From NCBI GenBank assembly GCA_900551995.1, contig URXW01000050.1, positions 1 through 9,512 of the forward strand: a stretch of 9,512 nucleotides of DNA. Reading direction: 5' to 3'. A program made the position numbers and the translations under genes. The DNA is from an uncultured Eubacteriales bacterium. Lineage in GTDB: Bacteria > Bacillota > Clostridia > Oscillospirales > Oscillospiraceae. Shown here in pieces: positions 1 through 5,402 of the stretch. The notes beneath the pieces were generated by a model. That model was not told the DNA's origin. It did no database searches and saw only the letters and a list, made by a program, of their open reading frames with translations. Position 1 is the stretch's first letter. Every line of letters begins with the position of its first letter.

Positions 1-988
1 TGAAGTCGCCCACGTACTCGCTCTCGGCATCGAAGAAGCCGCCGGTGTAGATCAGGCCGATGACGCAGCAGGCGATCAGAACCACCACGGGCAGGATCAG
101 ATCCAGCACGGAGGACTTGCCCTTGCTGCCGGTCTCGTAATCGTCAGCACCGGCGAAGGGACGCTCGGGGGTGGTGAACAGGTCGTCCTTGACCTGCGCG
201 TTATACTCGTGGGTCAGCATGGAGCCGTAGTCGATGTTCAGCAGGGAAATGACCACGATCATCAGCAGCGTCAGCAGGCAGTAGTAGTTCCAGGGGATCT
301 GGCGAATGAACATCTGGATACCGCTGACATTCTCGGAGTTAACGTAGCCGGACACGGCAGCCGCCCAAGAGGAAACGGGGGCGATCATGCAGACGGGAGC
401 GGCGGTGGAGTCGATGATGTACGCCAGCTTGGCGCGGGAGATGTGGTGGGACTCGGTGACGGGACGCATGACGGCACCCACGGTCAGGCAGTTAAAGTAG
501 TCGTCCACGAAGATCAGCACGCCCAGCAGCATGGTCATCAGCTGTGCGCCGGCGCGGGACTTAACGGTCTTCTTCGCCCAGCGGCCGAACGCCTCGGAGC
601 CGCCGGTCTTGTTCATCAGGTCAACCATAATGCCCAGCACCACCAGGAACACGATAATGGCGATGTTGCCGGCATCGGCGACGGTGGTGACGATACCGTT
701 GTCGCCCTCCACCAGCTGCACCAGCGTCTCCCAAGGACGGAAGTTGCTCACCAGCAGCGCGCCCACCAGGCAGCCCAGGAACAGGGAAGAATACACTTCC
801 TTGCTGATCAGAGCCAGCACGATGGCGACGATGGGGGGCAGCAGGGACCAGAAGGTACCTGCGAACGGGGTAGTCGCTTCTTCAATGATGATGGGAGCAT
901 CCTTAAACGTGACGCCGAGAATGGCCAGCAGCACGACAAAGACACCCAGCGCAACGAAATACGCTATCTTTGTGCTTTTCTTTTCCAT
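1..988 (-). CDS. NhaC-family Na+/H+ antiporter (partial, C-terminus beyond left edge)
   Basis: A membrane secondary transporter predicted to exchange Na+ (or an organic substrate) for H+ across the cytoplasmic membrane. About 329 residues are visible; the frame stays open to the left edge, so the C-terminal part is outside the window. The protein starts MEKKSTKIAYFVALGVFVVL, with a first membrane helix at about 8-25. It then shows repeated hydrophobic segments and the family hallmark IFVDDYFNCLTVGAVMRPVT (acidic pair D162-D163), followed by AKLAYIIDSTAAPVCMIAP. A charged hydrophilic loop near residues 265-290 precedes another helix. The start is set by a strong GAGGAGGT site at 1000-1007, 11 nt upstream, and by a good promoter further up. 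It is a separate unit from the upstream NSS gene, with a terminator in between. The NhaC superfamily also contains amino-acid and malate/lactate exchangers, so the substrate is not certain. Confidence 0.9.
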   Translation of the reverse strand, partial: MEKKSTKIAYFVALGVFVVLLAILGVTFKDAPIIIEEATTPFAGTFWSLLPPIVAIVLALISKEVYSSLFLGCLVGALLVSNFRPWETLVQLVEGDNGIVTTVADAGNIAIIVFLVVLGIMVDLMNKTGGSEAFGRWAKKTVKSRAGAQLMTMLLGVLIFVDDYFNCLTVGAVMRPVTESHHISRAKLAYIIDSTAAPVCMIAPVSSWAAAVSGYVNSENVSGIQMFIRQIPWNYYCLLTLLMIVVISLLNIDYGSMLTHEYNAQVKDDLFTTPERPFAGADDYETGSKGKSSVLDLILPVVVLIACCVIGLIYTGGFFDAESEYVGDF

Positions 989-1023
989 GTGTGTGATTTA
1001 CCTCCTCACAAATTGGTGGTGTA

Positions 1024-1074
1024 ATACCATCAGTCCACAAGGACAGCCCTGCTGCCCTTGTCAACTGATGGTAT
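1024..1074. repeat. 51-bp interrupted inverted repeat overlapping the NhaC promoter start
   Basis: ATACCATCAGT (1024-1034) is exactly repeated in inverse as ACTGATGGTAT (1064-1074). Nested inside are ACAAGG/CCTTGT (1037-1042 and 1056-1061) and CAGC/GCTG (1044-1047 and 1051-1054) around a 3-nt centre. That makes 21 base pairs, with only two small mismatched bulges. The outer arm overlaps the -10 box and likely start site, while the inner arms lie in the predicted 5' UTR. It could be a DNA operator, an RNA hairpin at the mRNA 5' end, or both. Confidence 0.8.
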
Positions 1075-1101
1075 CATACCCTCACGCCAAGAACTTGTCA
1101 A
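1073..1101 (-). promoter_or_regulatory. Sigma-A-type promoter of the NhaC-family gene
   Basis: On the minus strand a perfect -35 box TTGACA (1101-1096) is followed by a 17-nt spacer and the -10 box TATGAT (1078-1073). Transcription should begin near 1066, giving a 5' UTR of about 78 nt. The -35 lies inside a 19-bp palindrome and the -10 runs into a 51-bp dyad, so both core elements could be covered by a regulator. Confidence 0.8.
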
Positions 1102-1107
1102 GTTCTT
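1089..1107. promoter_or_regulatory. 19-bp perfect palindrome over the -35 box (candidate operator)
   Basis: AAGAACTTG and CAAGTTCTT flank one central base, giving a perfect 9+1+9 dyad that contains the whole -35 hexamer of the NhaC-family gene. Perfect odd-length dyads over a -35 are typical binding sites of dimeric repressors. No candidate repressor is encoded in the window apart from the KdpE-like regulator, which would be expected to prefer direct repeats. Confidence 0.6.
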
Positions 1108-1228
1108 AACGTCATGTTCCACTATTTTAACAAATTATGAACATTGTTTTCGTCGTTTTTACAAGTATCTGCGTCGAAAATCGTCCTCTGCGCCGCGCCG
1201 AAGCCCTTGCGCCCCAGCGTTTACAGGC

Positions 1229-1259
1229 AAAAAGAACACCGGTGCGGCGGCACCGGTGT
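1229..1259 (-). terminator. Rho-independent terminator of the NSS transporter gene
   Basis: On the minus strand ACACCGGTGC and GCACCGGTGT form a 10-bp GC-rich stem around a 4-nt loop (CGCC), followed directly by TCTTTTT. It lies about 50 nt past the transporter stop codon and separates that unit from the NhaC-family gene. Confidence 0.9.
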
Positions 1260-1265
1260 CCCTCT

Positions 1266-1300
1266 GTTAAGAAAGAGTCTCTCGTTAATTTCGCGTTAAG
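1266..1300. repeat. Cluster of GTTAA(G) hexamers behind the NSS stop codon
   Basis: On the plus strand GTTAAG occurs at 1266 and 1295, with GTTAAT at 1284. The last two are 11 bp apart, matching the periodicity of the boxes in front of the kinase gene; the first is 18 bp away. The cluster lies between the transporter stop and its terminator, about 165-200 bp upstream of the NhaC promoter. It may be a distal regulator site or chance. Confidence 0.35.
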
Positions 1301-1307
1301 ACCGTCT

Positions 1308-2771
1308 TTAGAAGAAGAATTCCTTGATCTGCCCGTACAGGATCAGCACCATGCACAGGGGGGTGATAAACTTCACGCAGATCTTGAAGAAGCCGAACCC
1401 GCTCATGGCGTGACCGGATGCCTCGCACTCGTTCTTGACCATGTCGGGGCCAAGCTCCCAGCCGATCATCAGCGACATGAGCAGCGCGCCAAGGGGCATC
1501 ATAATACCCTCAGACAGCATATCGAAGAAGTCCAGCCAGTCGGCTGCCCACGTGGGCAGGTCGCCGGTCATGCCCAGGAGATTGCCCGGTGCAAAGCCGG
1601 TGGAGCCCAGCGCGTCGGCGCAGACGAGGATACAGCCCACGCCCACGCAGGCGGCGGCGATGAGGGTGTAGGGCTTGCGCTTGTCGCCCTTGCCCGCATC
1701 CCGTGCCTTGTCCACGAAGTGCGCCACGATGACCTCCAGCAGAGAGATGGAGGAGGAGATAGCGGCAAAGACCACCAGCAGATAGAACAGGATACCGAAG
1801 ATGGGGCCGAAGCCGCCCATGCGGTCAAACACGTTCTGCATGGTGATGAACAGCAGCTTGGGGCCGCCCAGCGTGCCGTCGGGATCCAGCGCGAAGCGTC
1901 CGGGCATGACGCACAGACCGGCCATCAGAGCCACCAGCGTATCCATGACCACGATCAGCAGCGCGTTTTTCTGGATGTTCTCCTTCTTCTGCAGGTAGGA
2001 GCCGTAGGTGATCATGGCACCCATACCGAGGGACAGGGAGAAGAACATCTGCCCGCCGGCGGTGGCAAGCACCGTCAGGAAGTCGGGAGCCTTCTCGATC
2101 ACGCCGTTGGCAACGGCCCAGCCGGGGACAAACATGTACTTCAGACCATCCACAGCACCCTCAAGCGTGCAGGCGCGGATGATGCAGATCACGAGTGCCA
2201 CAAACAGCGCAGGCATACCCACGGAGCAGACCTTCTCGATACCGCCGCCGACACCGCCAAGCACGATGATCATGGTCAGTGCCACGAAGATCAAGCCGTA
2301 GATAATGGCTTCGGTGGGGTTGCCGATAAATGCGCCGAACACCTCCGCGCCCACGGAGCTGCCGTTGGCTGCCGCCAGCTCGGCTGCCGCGCCGGAGCCG
2401 AAGGGGGCGTTGAACAGGTCGCCGATGTTGACCACGGTGTACTTGATGCAGTAGCCGCCCAGCGCGCAGTAGAAGAACAGAATGAAGAACGCGGACAGAA
2501 TACCCATCCAGCCCATCCACTTGAACTTCTTGCTGAGTGCGCGGTACGCCTCCACTGCGCCCTTACCCGTCTTGCGTCCGATCGCCAGCTCGCCCACCAT
2601 CACGATGAATCCGCAGCAGACCGCAAGGAGCAGGTAAATAATGAGGAACGTGAAACCGCCGGAGGCTCCCATTTTATTGGGGAAGCCCCAGATATTGCCC
2701 AGACCGACGGCGGAGCCGACGGCTGCCATCAGGAACCCGAAATTGGTTCCAAAGCCTTTTCTCTCTTCCAT
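1308..2771 (-). CDS. Sodium:neurotransmitter symporter (NSS/SNF) family transporter
   Basis: A predicted Na+-coupled uptake system for an amino acid or related amine in the cytoplasmic membrane, with the LeuT fold. The 487 residues fit the 11-helix bacterial type, ending in FITPLCMVLILYGQIKEFFF. Helix 1 carries the signature GSAVGLGNIWGFP (residues 19-31), helix 6 carries FFSLSLGMGAMITYGSYL (from 243), and helix 8 carries AAISSS (336-341). By alignment from memory with LeuT, N26, S245, A336, S339 and S340 match Na+-coordinating positions. The position of the external-gate arginine (LeuT R30) is Gly29, while the partner aspartate of helix 10 appears kept (D417). The start is supported by AAGGAGAG at 2777-2784. 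It is monocistronic, with its own promoter and terminator. The substrate cannot be told from sequence. Confidence 0.94.
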   Translation of the reverse strand: MEERKGFGTNFGFLMAAVGSAVGLGNIWGFPNKMGASGGFTFLIIYLLLAVCCGFIVMVGELAIGRKTGKGAVEAYRALSKKFKWMGWMGILSAFFILFFYCALGGYCIKYTVVNIGDLFNAPFGSGAAAELAAANGSSVGAEVFGAFIGNPTEAIIYGLIFVALTMIIVLGGVGGGIEKVCSVGMPALFVALVICIIRACTLEGAVDGLKYMFVPGWAVANGVIEKAPDFLTVLATAGGQMFFSLSLGMGAMITYGSYLQKKENIQKNALLIVVMDTLVALMAGLCVMPGRFALDPDGTLGGPKLLFITMQNVFDRMGGFGPIFGILFYLLVVFAAISSSISLLEVIVAHFVDKARDAGKGDKRKPYTLIAAACVGVGCILVCADALGSTGFAPGNLLGMTGDLPTWAADWLDFFDMLSEGIMMPLGALLMSLMIGWELGPDMVKNECEASGHAMSGFGFFKICVKFITPLCMVLILYGQIKEFFF

Positions 2772-2798
2772 ATTTTCTCTCCTTACATTTTTCCCCCG

Positions 2799-2812
2799 CC
2801 GCTGTGCAGCGG
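2799..2812. promoter_or_regulatory. Small dyad just after the NSS transcription start
   Basis: CCGCTG and CAGCGG are separated by 2 nt and lie directly downstream of the predicted start site. The loop is too tight for the full stem in RNA, so it is either a short operator or a 5-bp hairpin with a 4-nt loop in the leader. Confidence 0.35.
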
Positions 2813-2822
2813 ACGTATCTGT

Positions 2823-2851
2823 ATCTTACAAGGAAAATAAACCTCTGTAAA
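2823..2851 (-). promoter_or_regulatory. Promoter of the NSS transporter gene
   Basis: On the minus strand -35 TTTACA (2851-2846), a 17-nt spacer and -10 TAAGAT (2828-2823) predict a start near 2816 and a 45-nt leader. One GTTAAG hexamer (plus-strand CTTAAC at 2867-2872) lies 15 bp upstream of the -35. Confidence 0.7.
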
Positions 2852-2981
2852 TGGGGCTATCCGTTCCTTAACGCGCCCACAGCGTTCTCCCGGTTTTTCT
2901 TTATCCTCCCGTTATAAAGATGCCGTGAAGTGTCGTTTTCTGCCGGTCAATTTTTTCTCTGCGCGAAACTCCAAAGGCGCG

Positions 2982-3009
2982 AAAAAGAGGCGGCGAAGCC
3001 GCCTCTTTT
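2982..3009 (-). terminator. Rho-independent terminator of the two-component operon
   Basis: On the minus strand GAGGCGGC and GCCGCCTC form an 8-bp stem with a 3-nt loop. A-rich sequence precedes the stem and five Ts follow it, and it begins 18 nt after the response-regulator stop codon. The flanking A-run means it might also work on the plus strand. Confidence 0.9.
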
Positions 3010-3023
3010 CTATGTATCCTCGC

Positions 3024-3731
3024 TCAGTCGCCTTCCCGCATCCGGTAGCCCACGCCCACCTCGGTGAAGATGTACTGGGGGTTGCCGGGGGTCGGCTCGA
3101 TCTTGCGGCGGATGTTCGCCATGTTCACCCGCAGGATCTGGTTGTCCGTCTTGGCCTTGGGCCCCCACAGCTCCCGGATGATGAAGTCATACGTCAGCAC
3201 CTTCCCGGCGTACTTCCCCAGCAACGCCACGATCTTGTACTCGTTGACGGTCAACCCGGCGTTCTCGCCGTTCATCAGCACCTGATGCTTGTCGTAGTCG
3301 ATGGTCAGATCGCCGGTGACGAACTTCCCGGACTGGGCGATCTGCGTGTTGGACAGCGTGGTGCGGGTGTGGCGGATAGCGGTGCGTATCCGCGCCAGCA
3401 GCTCCGACGTGCCGAAGGGCTTCACCAGATAGTCGTCCGCGCCGTAGTCCAGAGCCTCCACCTTGTCGTGCTCGTGGTTCCGCGCGGAGACCACCACCAC
3501 CGGCAGGTTCGACCACTTCCGCACGGACTTCAGCACCTCCATGCCGTCCATATCCGGCAGCCCCAGATCCAGCACGATCATGTCCGGGCAGTGGGAGGCG
3601 ATCATGGTCAAAGCCTCCTCGCCGCTGCGGACGATGATGGTGTCAAAGCCGTTGGCGGTGAGGATCATGGAGATAAAATTGCTGATAGACTGCTCATCCT
3701 CCACGATCAGGACCTTGTCTTTAATCTTCAT
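3024..3731 (-). CDS. OmpR/PhoB-family response regulator, KdpE-like
   Basis: A cytoplasmic DNA-binding regulator switched by phosphorylation from the kinase encoded just upstream. Its 235 residues have the standard length. The receiver domain (about 5-118) has the acidic pair E11-D12, phospho-acceptor D55 in VLDLGLPDMDG, S82 and K104 in the KPF motif. A winged-helix domain (about 130-232) follows, with LTVNEYKIVALL and the recognition-helix region NQILRVNMANIRRKIE. The ending YIFTEVGVGYRM resembles KdpE proteins. The ATG overlaps the last 11 bp of the kinase gene and has AAGGAG 7 nt upstream inside that gene, so translation is coupled. No kdpFABC or other K+ transporter gene is in the window, so potassium control cannot be assumed. 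The neighbouring sodium-linked transporters are candidate targets. Confidence 0.95.
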   Translation of the reverse strand: MKIKDKVLIVEDEQSISNFISMILTANGFDTIIVRSGEEALTMIASHCPDMIVLDLGLPDMDGMEVLKSVRKWSNLPVVVVSARNHEHDKVEALDYGADDYLVKPFGTSELLARIRTAIRHTRTTLSNTQIAQSGKFVTGDLTIDYDKHQVLMNGENAGLTVNEYKIVALLGKYAGKVLTYDFIIRELWGPKAKTDNQILRVNMANIRRKIEPTPGNPQYIFTEVGVGYRMREGD

Positions 3732-4818
3732 CGTCGTCTCCTTTCATGGGCAGTGCCACGGTGAACACCGCACCGCCCTCCGGTCTGTTTTCTCCCCGTA
3801 TCTCCCCGCCGTGCGCCAGCACGATGGTGCGGCACACGGACAGTCCAATACCCATGCTGCGCTTGCCGTCCTTCCCCCGGTCGCTGCGCGCCGCGCCGTC
3901 GAACAGCCGCGACAGCAGCGTTTGTGGTATGCCCTTCCCGTCGTCGGCAACGGTGAACACCGCCGTGTCCTCGTCGCCGCTCAGGGTCACATCCACGTGC
4001 TTCGTCTCCCCGTGGATAACGGCGTTTTCCATTAAATTCACCAGCACCTGCTCCATCAGCAGCGGATCCATGGGCACCATCATCAGCTCCTCCGGCAGAT
4101 GCACCCGCAGCACCACCTCCGGATAGTGCTTGTGCGTCTTTGCCACGGCGGACTCGATGACCTCCTCCGCCGCCTCCGGCAGCTTTCTCACCTTTGCCTC
4201 CTCCGCGCTGATGCGCGTGATGGACAGCAGATTCTCCACGATACGCACCAGCCACTGGGCGTCCTCGTTGGTGCTCCGCAGAAGCTGCTTCCGCTGCTCC
4301 TCCGTCAACCCCTCCTGCTCCAGCAGCACGTTGGTGGCACCCACGATGCCCGTCAGCGGCGTCCGTATGTCGTGGGACACCGCCCGCAGCAGATCGGCGT
4401 ACATCTTCTCCCGCTCCGCGTCCCGGCGTACCTGCTCCGTCTGCTTGGCGCGGCTGGTGACGGTGGCCGTCAGCAGGGAAATGGTCATCATGACCAGGAA
4501 CGTCAGCGGGAAGCCCGTCAGCGTAAAGCTGATGTGCCAGAAGGGGTACGTGAATATGTAGTCCACGCTGAATACGCCCACCACGGCGACGAGCACGCCC
4601 AGAAGGTACCCGTCCGTCCAGTAGGCGGTCAGGAACACATCCAGCAGGAAGATCATCGCCACGTAGCTGGTGTCGTTGTGCATATCGAAGGTTCGCAGCA
4701 GCAGACACCCCATCACGGCAATCAGATACAGCCCCATGGCCTTCAGTATATCCATCCCGGACATCTGCCACGCCACGCCGTGCAGTGCGTTCTTCCGCCG
4801 CATCTCCTTTACAGTCAT
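3721..4818 (-). CDS. Sensor histidine kinase with DUF4118 membrane domain (short KdpD-like)
   Basis: A membrane sensor that should autophosphorylate and pass the phosphate to the downstream KdpE-like regulator. Its 365 residues carry four predicted helices (about 22-41, 51-67, 70-90, 98-118) forming a DUF4118/KdpD-type sensor. A short coiled linker follows, then the HisKA domain with H149 in AVSHDIRTPLTG and the HATPase domain. The latter has N-box NLMENA (N261, N265), G1 box DDGKG (292-296), the LF motif at 305-306 and G2 box MGIGL (322-326). All catalytic boxes are intact. Full-length KdpD proteins are usually near 900 residues and carry N-terminal KdpD and Usp-like domains; these are absent here, so it may sense something else. 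The start at 4818 is chosen for GGGAGG at a workable distance; the next Met (4803) sits directly on an AAGGAG and is less suitable. Confidence 0.95.
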   Translation of the reverse strand: MTVKEMRRKNALHGVAWQMSGMDILKAMGLYLIAVMGCLLLRTFDMHNDTSYVAMIFLLDVFLTAYWTDGYLLGVLVAVVGVFSVDYIFTYPFWHISFTLTGFPLTFLVMMTISLLTATVTSRAKQTEQVRRDAEREKMYADLLRAVSHDIRTPLTGIVGATNVLLEQEGLTEEQRKQLLRSTNEDAQWLVRIVENLLSITRISAEEAKVRKLPEAAEEVIESAVAKTHKHYPEVVLRVHLPEELMMVPMDPLLMEQVLVNLMENAVIHGETKHVDVTLSGDEDTAVFTVADDGKGIPQTLLSRLFDGAARSDRGKDGKRSMGIGLSVCRTIVLAHGGEIRGENRPEGGAVFTVALPMKGDDDED

Positions 4819-4855
4819 ACGACCCCTCCCTTCTCTCTCACCTTTTGCTTGTGTT

Positions 4856-4861
4856 ATTGTA
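4856..4861 (-). promoter_or_regulatory. -10 box of the kinase/regulator operon
   Basis: The minus strand reads GTGGTACAAT, an extended -10 (TGG before TACAAT) predicting a start near 4849 and a 31-nt leader. At the -35 distance there is only GTTTTC, a poor match. The spot is instead occupied by repeated CTTAAC boxes, so the promoter probably needs an activator. Confidence 0.65.
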
Positions 4862-4873
4862 CCACACTTTTCC

Positions 4874-4924
4874 GTTAAGAAAACGCTAAAATTCCGTTAA
4901 GACGCCCCCTCCGCCCCGTTAAGA
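4874..4924. promoter_or_regulatory. 11-bp-spaced GTTAAG direct repeats (likely OmpR-family binding site)
   Basis: On the plus strand GTTAAG lies at 4874, 4896 and 4918, with a degenerate GCTAAA at 4885, so the starts fall at 0, 11, 22 and 44 bp. The copies at 4872 and 4894 share the longer form CCGTTAAGA, and the third is CCCGTTAAGA. The box nearest the kinase gene ends 12 bp from its -10 and replaces a good -35, as PhoB-type boxes do. This fits binding of the winged-helix regulator encoded in the same operon, that is, positive autoregulation. Confidence 0.65.
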
Positions 4925-4933
4925 TCCGCGCCT

Positions 4934-4959
4934 AAAAAAATAACCTCCCTTTCGGGAGG
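4934..4959 (-). terminator. Terminator isolating the kinase promoter
   Basis: On the minus strand CCTCCC-GAAA-GGGAGG is followed by TTATTTTTTT. It would stop leftward transcripts from the small unit near 5190 before they reach the kinase promoter. Confidence 0.7.
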
Positions 4960-4964
4960 GAGGG

Positions 4965-4986
4965 CGTCACGCCCGCAGGCGTGACG
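4965..4986. repeat. 9-bp perfect hairpin between two terminators
   Basis: CGTCACGCC and GGCGTGACG pair perfectly around CGCA, with no T-run on either side. It lies 5 bp from the terminator at 4934-4959 and could be part of a compound terminator or of an intergenic palindromic repeat element. Confidence 0.5.
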
Positions 4987-5064
4987 GGGGCGCGCCGACG
5001 CACCGGGCAGCTTCGCCATGGCGGCGATGCCGCGTTCTGTCGAAACACCGCGAAAAAGCCCCGG

Positions 5065-5093
5065 AAAAAGTAAAACGCCACGCTTTCGCGTGG
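5065..5093 (-). terminator. Terminator of the small 25-codon unit
   Basis: On the minus strand CCACGC-GAAA-GCGTGG, a 6-bp stem with a GNRA-type loop, is followed by CGTTTTACTTTTT. It begins 17 nt after the stop of the small ORF at 5111-5188 and gives a predicted transcript of about 155 nt. Confidence 0.65.
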
Positions 5094-5110
5094 TTTCCAT
5101 AGGGGATTCC

Positions 5111-5188
5111 TTACCGCTGGCTCACTTCCCAGTCACTGTCGGCAAAGATCATATCGTCCAGGTCGCCCCAGATCCAAGTTGTCGTCAT
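5111..5188 (-). CDS. Candidate 25-residue acidic Trp-rich peptide
   Basis: A very short ORF that I do not recognise. It starts MTTTWIWGDLDDMIFA and ends in DSDWEVSQR. It has three tryptophans, six acidic residues and one arginine, no signal peptide and no membrane helix. Support comes from context: on the minus strand there is a consensus-like promoter (5226-5254), an AAAGGAG site (5201-5207, spacing rather long at 12 nt), the ORF, then a terminator 17 nt past the stop. It could be a functional small protein, a leader peptide, or a chance ORF in a roughly 155-nt small RNA. No function is proposed. Confidence 0.4.
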   Translation of the reverse strand: MTTTWIWGDLDDMIFADSDWEVSQR

Positions 5189-5225
5189 AATGGTATCACG
5201 CTCCTTTCTTTTGTTTTCCGCTGTT

Positions 5226-5254
5226 ATTATATGCCCGATTCCCCCGATTTACAA
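5226..5254 (-). promoter_or_regulatory. Promoter of the small minus-strand unit
   Basis: On the minus strand -35 TTGTAA (5254-5249), a 17-nt spacer and a perfect -10 TATAAT (5231-5226) predict a start near 5219. It is divergent from the mnmG promoter. Confidence 0.7.
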
Positions 5255-5271
5255 GGTGAAATTTGAACATT

Positions 5272-5303
5272 ATGTATAAAAAGTGTGTAAACTTTTTATG
5301 CAT
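5272..5303. promoter_or_regulatory. AT-rich dyad between divergent promoters
   Basis: ATAAAAAGT (5276-5284) and ACTTTTTAT (5291-5299) form a perfect 9-bp inverted repeat around 6 nt. Beyond one mismatch it extends by ATG/CAT at the outer ends. It lies about midway between the -35 boxes of the small unit and mnmG. It may be a shared operator, or a weak hairpin. Confidence 0.45.
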
Positions 5304-5332
5304 ATCTAACAAGTTCACGCCCGCAAACCCTC

Positions 5333-5361
5333 TTGCGAAAACGCCCCTCCCATAGTATAAT
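5333..5361 (+). promoter_or_regulatory. Promoter of the mnmG operon
   Basis: TTGCGA (5333-5338), a 17-nt spacer and a perfect TATAAT (5356-5361) predict a start near 5368 and a leader of about 35 nt. Confidence 0.7.
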
Positions 5362-5402
5362 AAAGTGTTATTGCAGTTTCTCACGTTGCGAGGTGAACCC
5401 CT

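Noticed and set aside
1114..1144. ATGTTC/GAACAT 6-bp inverted repeat upstream of the NhaC promoter
   Set aside because: Short arms with 19 bp between them, which is easily expected by chance in AT-rich intergenic DNA.
1137..2840. Plus-strand 567-codon open frame opposite the NSS gene
   Set aside because: It is antisense to an unmistakable transporter, runs through that gene's terminator and promoter, and its translation is His/Gln/Glu-rich without domains.
4897..5100. 67-codon minus-strand ORF starting METTRKRGVLLFPGLFRG
   Set aside because: It has no good RBS, and its body contains two terminator hairpins, a third hairpin and the regulator boxes of the kinase promoter. It is more likely intergenic.
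5295..5303. TTATGCATA resembling a DnaA box next to mnmG (gidA often lies near oriC)
   Set aside because: A single one-mismatch match. No cluster of boxes and no dnaA, dnaN or rpmH nearby, so an origin cannot be supported.
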